Origin: a virus
IMG/VR virus record: IMGVR_UViG_3300044825_002288
Span: 1 to 59,777 of that record
Strand: one strand, 5' to 3'
Length of the DNA: 59,777 nt
The position numbers and the translations under genes were made by a program. Position 1 is the stretch's first letter; every line of letters begins with the position of its first letter. Positions 25,162 through 32,449 of the stretch are shown piece after piece. The notes under the pieces were generated by a model. That model was not told the origin of the DNA and did not search any database. It worked only from the letters and a program-made list of their open reading frames with translations.

Positions 25162-25490
25162 AAAAGCTACTGATTGCCTTGATGTTCATTCCAGCTATGG
25201 CCCGGGCTGAGTTCCTAACCGGAAACGATCTCTTTATGAAACTCACCGGAGATCTCGGAGACAGGATGTATGCCCTTGGGTATGTCGTTGGAATCTACGA
25301 TGTCAATGTTCATGTGACGATCTGCCCGCGGGTGGAAAGCACCATAACGGCCGGCCAAGTAAAAGACATCGCCCTTCAGCACCTAACTAATAACCCGGGG
25401 CAACGACACCGAAACGCTGAAGCCTTGGTCAGAGAATCTCTTGCTAAGGTTTGGCCATGCCAAAACAGGGGCTCAAGGAATCCGGTATGA
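25158..25490 (+). CDS. Secreted Rap1a/Tai-like protein (110 aa)
   Basis: Sec-type signal peptide at residues 1-17 (MKKLLIALMFIPAMARA, cleavage before EF). The mature part follows the Rap1a/Tai family pattern: FLTGNDLF, ALGYVVGIYD, a Cys in TICPRVEST, QVKDIALQHLTNNPGQRH, and VRESLAKVWPC. Rap proteins of Serratia neutralise type VI effectors in the periplasm. Two Cys (56 and 101) could form one disulfide. In a phage it may protect the infected cell from competitors or serve an unrelated envelope role. Confidence 0.7.
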   Translation: MKKLLIALMFIPAMARAEFLTGNDLFMKLTGDLGDRMYALGYVVGIYDVNVHVTICPRVESTITAGQVKDIALQHLTNNPGQRHRNAEALVRESLAKVWPCQNRGSRNPV

Positions 25491-25684
25491 CCAAGAGAAG
25501 CCAAAAGCAGCGGGTGCTATACCGCTTAATCAAGACCGGCAAGATCACAACTGCTCAAGCGGAAAAGATGAGGATTGATCGGTTGTCCTCAGCGATTCAT
25601 CGCCTGAGGGCTGAGGGTTACAAAATTGACTCAATTCGAGAGGCCGATGGGACGACCTACTACAGACTGCGAGACATCTTATGA
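25487..25684 (+). CDS. Helix-turn-helix protein (65 aa)
   Basis: The ATG at 25487 overlaps the preceding TGA. The sequence MTKRSQKQRVLYRLIKTGKI, then AEKMRIDRLSSAIHRLRAEGY and TYYRLRDIL fits a small HTH_39-like winged-helix protein. Probably DNA-binding; the target is unknown. Confidence 0.65.
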   Translation: MTKRSQKQRVLYRLIKTGKITTAQAEKMRIDRLSSAIHRLRAEGYKIDSIREADGTTYYRLRDIL

Positions 25685-25890
25685 AATATGTATTGATCGC
25701 TTTGCTTGTCGCCATCCTCGGGGTGTTAATTGAGAGTCGCTTAAATGACCAGTACCAGCTCGGATACCAGGAAGGGGTTAAGACTGCGTTAAAGACTAAC
25801 CCGCCCTCTGAGGAGCTTGAGCTGGCCTGCGTAGGGCTGTGGATTGGGGAGCAGAATCGAAAATATTGGCACAAGGAAGCAAGCCGATGA
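25681..25890 (+). CDS. Membrane-anchored small protein (69 aa)
   Basis: N-terminal hydrophobic helix (MKYVLIALLVAILGVLI), then a polar region with one Cys. It could be a membrane anchor or an uncleaved signal. Overlaps both neighbours by 4 nt. Function unknown. Confidence 0.55.
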   Translation: MKYVLIALLVAILGVLIESRLNDQYQLGYQEGVKTALKTNPPSEELELACVGLWIGEQNRKYWHKEASR

Positions 25891-27407
25891 AATATTTGTC
25901 CGTGTGCTCAGGTATTGAGGCAGCCACCTCGGCTTGGCACCACATGGGATGGGAGCCGGTGGCGTTCTCTGAAATTGAGCCATTCCCATCAGCCGTGCTT
26001 AAGCATCACTACCCGAATGTGCCGAACCTGGGCGATATGACTAAATTTAAGGAGTGGAATCTTGGATCAATTGACCTTCTTGTCGGAGGAACCCCCTGTC
26101 AGTCCTTCTCAGTCGCCGGACTCAGAAAAGGATTGGACGATCCGCGTGGCAACCTCATGCTCACCTTTGGTGCCATTGCTCGCCACTTCGCTCCCCGTTG
26201 GTTGGTTTGGGAGAATGTCCCTGGGGTCTTGTCGTCAAACGGAGGACGGGACTTTGGTACCTTCCTCGGAATGTTGGGAGAACTCGGGTATGGGTTCGCC
26301 TACAGAGTTCTTGACGCTCAGTACTTCGGAGTGGCCCAAAGACGCCGCCGTGTGTTCGTTGTCGGATGTCTTGGAAACTGGCGAGCTGCCGCAGCGGTTC
26401 TTTTTGAGCTCGCAAGCATGTCAGGGAATCCTCCGCCGAGCAGAGAAAAGGGGCAAGGAGTTACCCCCGGCTCTCCACCAGGCCCTCAGTACGGTGGCTC
26501 AAACGCAGAGTGTGCCGATACCGTCACAAGCAAATGGGCAAAAGGATCAGGAGGACCCTCAGGAAATGAGGGAGGATTATTCGTAGCCCAACCGGTCGGT
26601 CTGCCTGAGGTCATGTCCACCTTGTTGTCATCGACTGCCGGGGTATCCCGCCCCGGTAATGCGGCTACAGAGCATGAGACCTATATTCCGATGGCTTACC
26701 GGAAATCTAAGCGAGCTCATACCCAAGACGATGATGAGACATGGGTAGATGATGGGATTGCCAATACCGTCAACCTATTCGATCAAGGCGATACGCGCAC
26801 TACCCATGCCGTAGTTCAACCGATTCCGTTAGATTCCATGAACATCTTCCGAAGCCCGGAGGCAGACGCTTCAACAGGTTGTGGATTGGGGGAGGAGGGA
26901 GAGGCGATGTTTACCCTTACCAAAACAAACCATCACGCTGTAGCTCAACCCTTGAACATTTATGGTGGTAACAAGCGATCTGACAGGCCGGAGGGCGGGT
27001 TTTATGTCCGGATGAATGAGGACACAAGCAAAACCTTGGACGCCACTTCAGGGTTAAATCCGACTGCCAATCAGGGCGGGACTGCGGTGATGCAGCCGGT
27101 TGTCTTTCAGGAAACTGCCGATCCATTGACCGCTTGTTTTGCCAAACATCACGGCGCAAGCGGCGGGAAAGACAGCATTCCGCACAATCATGTTATGCAG
27201 TCGATGGCTGTGCGCCGCCTCACCCCGCGGGAATGTGAGCGGCTTCAAGGCTTTTCCGATGACCACACCCTGATCCCGTGGCGGGGCAAGGATGCCTCCC
27301 AATGCCCGGATGGCCCTCGATACAAGGCTTTAGGCAACTCTATGGCGGTTCCGGTCATGGCTTGGATCGGGGAGCGGATAAGGATGGTCTGTGAACTACA
27401 GAAATAA
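25887..27407 (+). CDS. C5 cytosine DNA methyltransferase (506 aa)
   Basis: Modifies cytosine in DNA, probably protecting the phage genome from host restriction. Conserved motifs: SVCSGIEAATSAW (motif I, residues 5-17), GGTPCQSFSVAG with catalytic Cys71 (motif IV), VWENVPG (motif VI), VAQRRRRVFVVG (motif VIII), and ALGNSMAVP near residue 480 (motif X). The region from about 170 to 450, including target recognition, is long. The ATG at 25887 overlaps the previous stop. Recognition sequence cannot be read from the protein. No restriction endonuclease is nearby. Confidence 0.88.
   Translation: MKYLSVCSGIEAATSAWHHMGWEPVAFSEIEPFPSAVLKHHYPNVPNLGDMTKFKEWNLGSIDLLVGGTPCQSFSVAGLRKGLDDPRGNLMLTFGAIARHFAPRWLVWENVPGVLSSNGGRDFGTFLGMLGELGYGFAYRVLDAQYFGVAQRRRRVFVVGCLGNWRAAAAVLFELASMSGNPPPSREKGQGVTPGSPPGPQYGGSNAECADTVTSKWAKGSGGPSGNEGGLFVAQPVGLPEVMSTLLSSTAGVSRPGNAATEHETYIPMAYRKSKRAHTQDDDETWVDDGIANTVNLFDQGDTRTTHAVVQPIPLDSMNIFRSPEADASTGCGLGEEGEAMFTLTKTNHHAVAQPLNIYGGNKRSDRPEGGFYVRMNEDTSKTLDATSGLNPTANQGGTAVMQPVVFQETADPLTACFAKHHGASGGKDSIPHNHVMQSMAVRRLTPRECERLQGFSDDHTLIPWRGKDASQCPDGPRYKALGNSMAVPVMAWIGERIRMVCELQK
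26062..26586 (+). CDS. Candidate overlapping gene inside the methyltransferase (174 aa)
   Basis: A +1-shifted frame within the methyltransferase gene. It begins TTG (MDQLTFLSEEPPVSPSQS) with AAGGAG at 26049-26054, 7 nt upstream. The product is Ser/Pro-rich, with SLSDVLETGELPQRFFLSSQ then QGILRRAEKRGKELPPAL, a pattern I recall (unverified) in unnamed phage proteins next to this type of methyltransferase. It has no domain I can name. It could be real overlapping coding or an incidental frame favoured by codon bias. Confidence 0.5.
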   Translation: MDQLTFLSEEPPVSPSQSPDSEKDWTIRVATSCSPLVPLLATSLPVGWFGRMSLGSCRQTEDGTLVPSSECWENSGMGSPTEFLTLSTSEWPKDAAVCSLSDVLETGELPQRFFLSSQACQGILRRAEKRGKELPPALHQALSTVAQTQSVPIPSQANGQKDQEDPQEMREDYS

Positions 27408-27687
27408 GACCCTTTTAGAGATCGTCCGGGAGTCTCCCTGCCAGCTCTGCGGGGCCCAAGACGGGACGGTGGTGGCTGCCCACTCCAACCAGCAGCGGGA
27501 CGGCAAGGGAACGGCCATAAAGGCCCACGACTACCGGATAGCCGCCCTGTGCTACTCCTGCCATATGGAGCTGGATCAAGGCTCTAAGATGAGCAAGGAG
27601 GACCGGCAGGACCTATGGGAAATGGCGCACCGCAAAACGGTGGGGTGGTTGTTTGAGTCCGGGAGGCTAAAGGTAATACCTGAGTAA
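27391..27687 (+). CDS. YbcO/DUF1364-like HNH nuclease (98 aa)
   Basis: Zinc-binding HNH-like pattern: CQLCG at residues 17-21, VVAAHSNQQRDGKG, KAHDYRIAALC, and CHMELDQG. This fits the DUF1364/YbcO group of small phage structure-specific nucleases, found in recombination modules. The GTG start lies 17 nt inside the methyltransferase end. It ends the first early operon, with a strong promoter beginning 24 nt downstream. Confidence 0.65.
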   Translation: MNYRNKTLLEIVRESPCQLCGAQDGTVVAAHSNQQRDGKGTAIKAHDYRIAALCYSCHMELDQGSKMSKEDRQDLWEMAHRKTVGWLFESGRLKVIPE

Positions 27688-27710
27688 AAAGTAGGGGATA
27701 TTAAAATATT

Positions 27711-27739
27711 TTGACATTTCTTAAATTTGGACTTATAGT
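27711..27739 (+). promoter_or_regulatory. Strong sigma70 promoter
   Basis: TTGACA (27711-27716, perfect consensus), 17-bp spacer, TATAGT (27734-27739, five of six). AT-rich upstream sequence (TATTAAAATATTT) could act as an UP element. It drives the small genes from 27784. Confidence 0.85.
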
Positions 27740-27783
27740 TTCTCTACGGTCATCGTGATCGTTTAGGAAAGGATAGGAAAGAA

Positions 27784-28080
27784 ATGAACACTACTGACAT
27801 CATCACCTCTGACATTGATCGCTTAGGTCTTCTCTTGGCTGAGATCGATCGTTTGTCCAAAGAAGCAGAATCAATCAAAGACAATCTCAAAGACATTGCG
27901 ATTCTCCCTGAGGGTCAACATGAGTTCATCGGCAATCTGTTTCGGGCTTTAGTCGTTGAGGCAGATCGTAAAGTTGTGAACTACAAAAAACTCTTTGCCG
28001 ATCTTCAGATCACAGAAGAAGTGGTTGCCAAGTACACCAAGACCACGCCCGTTATTTCTGTCAAAACCACCGCACGATAA
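27784..28080 (+). CDS. Coiled-coil early protein (98 aa)
   Basis: First gene after the consensus promoter, with GGAAAGGATAGGAAAG upstream. The N-terminal 50 residues are a predicted coiled coil (DIDRLGLLLAEIDRLSKEAE), followed by a beta-rich part (EGQHEFIGNLFRALVVEADR). The arrangement is typical of small phage DNA-metabolism helpers, but no family is recognised. Strong promoter suggests high early expression. Confidence 0.6.
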   Translation: MNTTDIITSDIDRLGLLLAEIDRLSKEAESIKDNLKDIAILPEGQHEFIGNLFRALVVEADRKVVNYKKLFADLQITEEVVAKYTKTTPVISVKTTAR

Positions 28081-28090
28081 GGAGATGATG

Positions 28091-28324
28091 ATGAAACTGA
28101 TCAACACTCAATCGGTTCAGATGACAATCAAGTTTCGGGGCAAACAGATTCCAAAAACCGAAACCAAATACACCTATCAGACTGATGATGGTGCGGTTCT
28201 GACCTTTATGGCATCTCCTAAAAAGGCATGGACTTGGGATCTTTATAAGGATGAGTCCAACGAAAAGGGCCTTGCCCAAAGCACAAAAATCATTGATCAA
28301 CACATTCAAAATTTGGGAGCGTAA
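28091..28324 (+). CDS. Hypothetical protein (77 aa)
   Basis: Three ATGs in a row; ATG 28091 is best placed after AAGGAG. Basic, aromatic-rich (TIKFRGKQIPKTETKYTYQT, SPKKAWTWDLYKDES). Unknown function. It is 2 nt from the next gene, within the promoter-27711 transcript. Confidence 0.55.
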   Translation: MKLINTQSVQMTIKFRGKQIPKTETKYTYQTDDGAVLTFMASPKKAWTWDLYKDESNEKGLAQSTKIIDQHIQNLGA

Positions 28325-28326
28325 TC

Positions 28327-28509
28327 ATGGCATTCAAAATTGCAACTTGCAGATCTAAAGTTCCATCAATCCTCTCCCCAACTAAGCAAGAGATTGCGGT
28401 GGGGGAAAAGATGGAGTTTTTAAAGATTTACTTTCATAACGGGGAGCATTGGCTCAAATTGAAAGATGGGAAGACTGTTCCATCGGTATTTTTTAATTTG
28501 GAGGGTTGA
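28327..28509 (+). CDS. Hypothetical protein (60 aa)
   Basis: Small beta-rich protein (FLKIYFHNGEHWLKLKDGKT, PSVFFNLEG). Part of the transcript from 27784. Not recognised. Confidence 0.5.
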   Translation: MAFKIATCRSKVPSILSPTKQEIAVGEKMEFLKIYFHNGEHWLKLKDGKTVPSVFFNLEG

Positions 28510-28511
28510 TC

Positions 28512-28682
28512 ATGGCATGGGTACAAGTAGCCTTAGGTTGGAATGTAATTGAGTTTGTGGGCTTCACCTCAGCCAAGCAGGTGGCTTGGTTTGAGGAGAA
28601 GTTTGAGGCGCAAGATGAGGCCGAGAGGCTTAACGAAACCGCCCCTGAGGGGGTCTTTTATGGATGGGAAAAAAACAGATGA
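28512..28682 (+). CDS. Small Trp-rich protein (56 aa)
   Basis: Begins MAWVQVALGWNVIEFVGF and ends VFYGWEKNR. It fills the space between 28509 and 28679, starts 2 nt after the preceding gene, and its TGA overlaps the next ATG, so I accept it as a gene despite its short length. Function unknown. Confidence 0.55.
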   Translation: MAWVQVALGWNVIEFVGFTSAKQVAWFEEKFEAQDEAERLNETAPEGVFYGWEKNR

Positions 28683-28885
28683 GCAATATCATCAAAATGC
28701 ACCGTCCGGTGGAATACCACCAAGCGGCCAATATCATGGCCAATGGCCACTTAGGCGGTTTCGCTGAGTCCTTGGCCCTGACTTGGTTTAGGGCTGATCC
28801 GACCAACCGGGAAAAGATTCAGGCCACTTGGCCCGATCTATTTGTCCGGGCTTTTGAAATCTTTGAACTGAGGGATAAGAAATGA
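28679..28885 (+). CDS. Hypothetical protein (68 aa)
   Basis: Starts MSNIIKMHRPVEYHQAANI in the ATGA overlap with the preceding gene. Contains SLALTWFRADPTNREKIQA and a C-terminal FEIFELRDKK helix. No family recognised. It overlaps the following start by 4 nt. Confidence 0.5.
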   Translation: MSNIIKMHRPVEYHQAANIMANGHLGGFAESLALTWFRADPTNREKIQATWPDLFVRAFEIFELRDKK

Positions 28886-29100
28886 TTCTTGCTTATTGCG
28901 ACTATCTGTCTCACATTATTCAAAAGAACCTAAAGAAGAATGATGTGGAGGGCTTTATCGATACCGTGGGTAAGGTCCAATTTGACCTAAACCCGGACGG
29001 GTCCTACCGATCGACCAAGAAGACTCTAAGCGTAGTGGATAAGCACGGGACGGCCTACACGATCACCATAGAGGAAAACCGCAATGACAACCCGGTGTAA
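28882..29100 (+). CDS. Hypothetical protein (72 aa)
   Basis: N-terminal helix (AYCDYLSHIIQKNLKKND) followed by a beta-rich segment (YRSTKKTLSVVDKHGTAYT). Last gene before the 270-nt gap. Function unknown. Confidence 0.5.
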   Translation: MILAYCDYLSHIIQKNLKKNDVEGFIDTVGKVQFDLNPDGSYRSTKKTLSVVDKHGTAYTITIEENRNDNPV

Positions 29101-29370
29101 AGAGAGGAAAATGCTAACTATGGAAAAGCTCTTCAAGTAAGAGCAAATTGAAACCGAACTGAAACCGAATTGGTTTAATGAAATGTAGTCGGCACCCCGG
29201 AGCCGTTAAATTCGGGGACCAATACGCATGGGTGCTACCAACAGTCGTCCGGTCCCCACCGGGGTAGTGCCCAGTCGTATGGGGCAGGGAACTAAAGAAT
29301 TCCGGCAATGTGGGGTTCGGTTGTTCGTACACAACCTGCCCCGCCAAGTCATAGATGGCAAGGAAAATAG
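29101..29370. other. Gene-poor gap between early and packaging genes
   Basis: No convincing gene. Only tiny frames occur, for example a 31-codon frame from 29278 to the start of the next gene. The stretch holds two tandem 11-bp repeats at 29149-29170, a small inverted repeat (AAACC-GAATT-GGTTT) at 29162-29176, and a GC-rich middle (29190-29340). I see no good promoter or terminator. It could hold a control site, a structured RNA or part of a former gene. Confidence 0.5.
29149..29170. repeat. Two tandem 11-bp repeats (TGAAACCGAAY)
   Basis: TGAAACCGAAC at 29149-29159 is followed directly by TGAAACCGAAT at 29160-29170. A third copy of the second version lies at 29920-29930 inside the start of the small terminase gene. 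Iteron-like, but few in number. Confidence 0.5.
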
Positions 29371-29856
29371 TTGAGTCTGATCGTAGTCCCGATAAGCACG
29401 ACAGAGGCTAACCGATTTGTGGAGAGCTTCCACCGGCACAATAAGCCCGTGCAGGGAGCAAAGTTTTCGATCGGAGCCTCGGATGGAGATCGGTTGGTAG
29501 GGGTGGCGATTGTTGGAAACCCGGTATCGGCCACCCTGATGGACGGATATACCGTGGAAGTTACCCGGGTCTGCGTCTTGGATGACGCCCCAAAAAACAC
29601 CTGCTCTTTTTTGTATGGCCGGTGTTGGCGGGTTTGGCAGATGATGGGTGGCCGCCGAATGGTGACTTACACCCTGCAGACCGAGAGCGGCTCCAGTCTC
29701 CGCGGCGCCGGATGGAAAATAGTCGGTGAGGTCAAACCCCATGACCGATGGGCAGAGAAATCGAGGCGTGATGGAATGAGCAGGGAATGGCAACCGATCT
29801 ATGGTCAGATGAAGTTTAGGTGGGAGGCGGTGGCAGAAAAAGGGGATAGCCCTTAA
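29371..29856 (+). CDS. XF1762-family N-acetyltransferase-like protein (161 aa)
   Basis: The pattern EANRFVESFHRHNKPVQGAK, GDRLVGVAIVGNPVSATLMD, VEVTRVCVLDDAPKNTCSF and YGRCWRVWQMMGGRRMVTYT matches the XF1762-type phage proteins classed with GNAT-like acyltransferases. TTG start with AAGGAA 6 nt upstream. Substrate unknown; it could modify a base, a protein or a metabolite. Confidence 0.7.
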   Translation: MSLIVVPISTTEANRFVESFHRHNKPVQGAKFSIGASDGDRLVGVAIVGNPVSATLMDGYTVEVTRVCVLDDAPKNTCSFLYGRCWRVWQMMGGRRMVTYTLQTESGSSLRGAGWKIVGEVKPHDRWAEKSRRDGMSREWQPIYGQMKFRWEAVAEKGDSP

Positions 29857-29893
29857 ACTCGCTCAATTAACCAATTCGATTGGACTAAGGGTC

Positions 29894-30457
29894 ATGCCTG
29901 AAACTCGAAAGAAACAAACTGAAACCGAATCGGAATCCAAGTCGGTTTCGGATCAAGAGCCGCCGCAAAAATTCCCCATTGGCCGCCCAACAAAATACGA
30001 TCCTAAGTTAGCCGCAGATATTTGTGTCCGTATCTCCAATGGAGAACCATTAAGGCAGATATGTATGGATGAAGGTATGCCGGTACAGAGCACGGTATAT
30101 CTTTGGCTGTCCCGCTTTTCTGAGTTTTCGGAGATGTACACAAAAGCGAGGGAAGATCAGGCAGATACTTTGGCCGATGAGATCCAAGCTATTGCTGATG
30201 ATATGCCCCTGCAGAAGGTGGATAAGGACGGTGGCACCTCATTTGACTCGGCCTATATCCAATGGATGCGCCTGCGGGTGGACGCCAGGAAGTGGGTGGC
30301 TGCCAAGCTAAAGCCGAGGAAATATGGCGATCGGGTAGAGCTGGCTGGAGATAAAGATAACCCGCTCAAAATTGAAGCATCGATCGAAGCCAAAGGATTG
30401 TTTAACAACTTGCTGACGGCTATGGAGGCCAAAAAGCAGGTAAACCAAGAAAGGTAA
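29894..30457 (+). CDS. terS: Terminase small subunit (187 aa)
   Basis: A polar N-terminus (residues 1-35) precedes GRPTKYDPKLAADICVRI and a helix-turn-helix (LRQICMDEGMPVQSTVYLWL), the common pattern of small terminases. The coiled-coil region follows (REDQADTLADEIQAIADD), then KPRKYGDRVEL, typical of this family. It recognises packaging sites on the phage genome. The large subunit is two genes downstream. Confidence 0.82.
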   Translation: MPETRKKQTETESESKSVSDQEPPQKFPIGRPTKYDPKLAADICVRISNGEPLRQICMDEGMPVQSTVYLWLSRFSEFSEMYTKAREDQADTLADEIQAIADDMPLQKVDKDGGTSFDSAYIQWMRLRVDARKWVAAKLKPRKYGDRVELAGDKDNPLKIEASIEAKGLFNNLLTAMEAKKQVNQER

Positions 30458-30460
30458 ATC

Positions 30461-30976
30461 ATGTCTACACCAAGACTACCACCACCAGAACTGGCACCGG
30501 AATCAGTTAGTGATGATCAGATTCGAGCATATTTGAGCTCAAACCCAGGGCTTTCTGACAGAGACATCGCTAAGGCGATGGACCAATACGGGGTCTCGGT
30601 AAGCCAGATGGCGAGAGCTACAGGTGGAAATTTAGAAGAAATAGGAAATCGGTATCGGCAGGCGTCTGCAGCTGATGCAGCGGCAATCAGCCCGACTCCG
30701 GCCCCAAGGGTGACCGATGAGGAAAAAGTGATTGCGGGCATTGAGGGATTCCGCCCGATGGAGGTTAGGTCTCCGGAAGTTGGGATGCCGAATGAAAAGA
30801 GGATTGGAGCCTATGTTCCGCGCATCCGTGGCGGAGAACCGAGACAGCCGGAGTATTTTCTTCCGATGGCGGCTTTGGACCCCCTTTCATCTGCACGGAC
30901 AACGCTGTCTGCCTCAAGCCCGCGGGCCTATAAAAAGGGCGGGGCGGTGAAAAAGATGTCAAAGGGTAAGTGGTAA
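30461..30976 (+). CDS. Virion-associated protein with Lys-Gly-Gly tail (171 aa)
   Basis: Residues 16-68 (DDQIRAYLSSNPGLSDRDIA, DQYGVSVSQMARATGG) match residues 24-75 of the 1622-residue virion protein. The rest is Pro/Arg-rich, ending YKKGGAVKKMSKGKW. It lies between the two terminase genes. Shared module plus tail suggests a virion or packaging-associated function. No catalytic motif. Confidence 0.55.
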   Translation: MSTPRLPPPELAPESVSDDQIRAYLSSNPGLSDRDIAKAMDQYGVSVSQMARATGGNLEEIGNRYRQASAADAAAISPTPAPRVTDEEKVIAGIEGFRPMEVRSPEVGMPNEKRIGAYVPRIRGGEPRQPEYFLPMAALDPLSSARTTLSASSPRAYKKGGAVKKMSKGKW

Positions 30977-30980
30977 GTGC

Positions 30981-32399
30981 TTGGAAGAGATTCTTGAGAT
31001 CCTTAAAGATCCAAAGACTCAGGCCAAGTTCGACCAGCTTAAGCCTGAGGATCAGATCGCCTGGGCATGGCGGGCTAACTGGATCGCTAAGGCTCACATC
31101 TATCAGGTTGTCCCAACTGGGGACTGGTGGTCTATCTGGCTTATGTTGGCCGGCCGGGGTGCGGGCAAGACTCGAACGGCTGCAGAGCAGGTCGGTTGGT
31201 GGGCTTGGACTGAGCCGGGGACCAGATGGCTCGTTGGAGCCCCAACTTCCTCAGATGTTCGTGCCACTTGCTTTGAAGGAGACTCGGGCCTCCTATCAGT
31301 TATACCCAGTGCACTTGTGGCAGATTACAACCGCGCATTCCACGAGCTTAAATTGACCAATGGCAGCCTGATCAAGGGCATCCCAGCGTCTGAGCCTGAG
31401 CGCTTCCGGGGGCCGCAGTTTCACGGGGCGTGGTGCGATGAGCTGGCCGCCTGGGACTACCTCGATGAGGCGTGGGATCAGATCATGTTCTCCGTCCGCC
31501 TGGGCAAAAAGACCAAGATCATCTGCACGACTACCCCGCGGCCGAAGGACCTGATCATCGATCTAGTCGGCCGGGACGGGGATGATGTAATTGTCCGGAC
31601 AGCCTCAACCTACGACAACCTAGTCAACCTCTCGACTAACTTCCAAAAGCAGATCCTGCAGTACGAAGGCACCAAGATCGGCAGGCAGGAGATCTACGCC
31701 GAGATCATTGACCCCGAGGAGTCAGGGATCGTAAAGCGGGAGATGTTCAAGCTCTGGCCGGCGGAGAAAGCCTTCCCGAAGTTTGAGTACATCATCCAGT
31801 CCTACGACTGCGCCTATACCGAGAAGACGATCAACGATCCCACGGCGTGCATTACTTGGGGGGTCTTCAAGCCCTTGGACGGCGCTATGGCGGTCATGGT
31901 CATCGACTGCTGGCAGGACAGGCTTCAGTACCCGGATCTCCGCCCCAAGGTCATTGAGGAGTATGAAACCGTCTACGGGGAGGGCAAGGAGCGAAAGCGG
32001 GTGGACCTAATCCTAGTGGAAGACAAGAGCTCAGGGATCAGCCTGATCCAAGACCTGCAGCGGGCTCACCTGCCTGTCCGAGCCTACAACCCGGGGAATG
32101 CCGATAAGGTCCAGCGGCTAAACATCGTGTCCAACATCATCGCCAGGGGGCGGGTTTGGATACCGGAGAGCTCAGTCCGAAAGGGCTATGTCCGGGATTG
32201 GGCGGAGCCCTTTGTCTCCCAAATCTGCTCATTCCCGGAGTCTACGCATGATGACTTTGTGGATGCCTGCACCCAAGCGCTGCGGTTCCTTAGAGACTCG
32301 GGCTGGCTTGAGATCGATCCCCCTCGGGAGGATTACTACGATGAGGAAGATGCCATCGATGCCGGACTCAGAAAGCGGGAGAATCCGTATGCAGTCTGA
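30981..32399 (+). CDS. terL: Terminase large subunit (472 aa)
   Basis: The DNA-packaging motor. ATPase: Walker A GRGAGKT at residues 58-64, Walker B WCDE with D153-E154, and the coupling motif CTTTPRP near 183. Nuclease domain: Asp in QSYDCAY (about 275), LVEDKSSG (about 347) and HDDFVDA (about 422). TTG start is the best available. It cuts concatemers and drives DNA into proheads through the portal encoded at 36236. Confidence 0.92.
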   Translation: MEEILEILKDPKTQAKFDQLKPEDQIAWAWRANWIAKAHIYQVVPTGDWWSIWLMLAGRGAGKTRTAAEQVGWWAWTEPGTRWLVGAPTSSDVRATCFEGDSGLLSVIPSALVADYNRAFHELKLTNGSLIKGIPASEPERFRGPQFHGAWCDELAAWDYLDEAWDQIMFSVRLGKKTKIICTTTPRPKDLIIDLVGRDGDDVIVRTASTYDNLVNLSTNFQKQILQYEGTKIGRQEIYAEIIDPEESGIVKREMFKLWPAEKAFPKFEYIIQSYDCAYTEKTINDPTACITWGVFKPLDGAMAVMVIDCWQDRLQYPDLRPKVIEEYETVYGEGKERKRVDLILVEDKSSGISLIQDLQRAHLPVRAYNPGNADKVQRLNIVSNIIARGRVWIPESSVRKGYVRDWAEPFVSQICSFPESTHDDFVDACTQALRFLRDSGWLEIDPPREDYYDEEDAIDAGLRKRENPYAV

Positions 32400-32449
32400 G
32401 TGGCGGGTAATCCAACAAGGCATGACAATCCCGTTGATGGAGGAACGCA

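Noticed and set aside
29206-29793. 195-codon minus-strand frame opposite the acyltransferase-like gene
   Set aside because: The plus-strand gene has clear family motifs and a start site; the antisense frame has neither and crosses the gene-poor gap.
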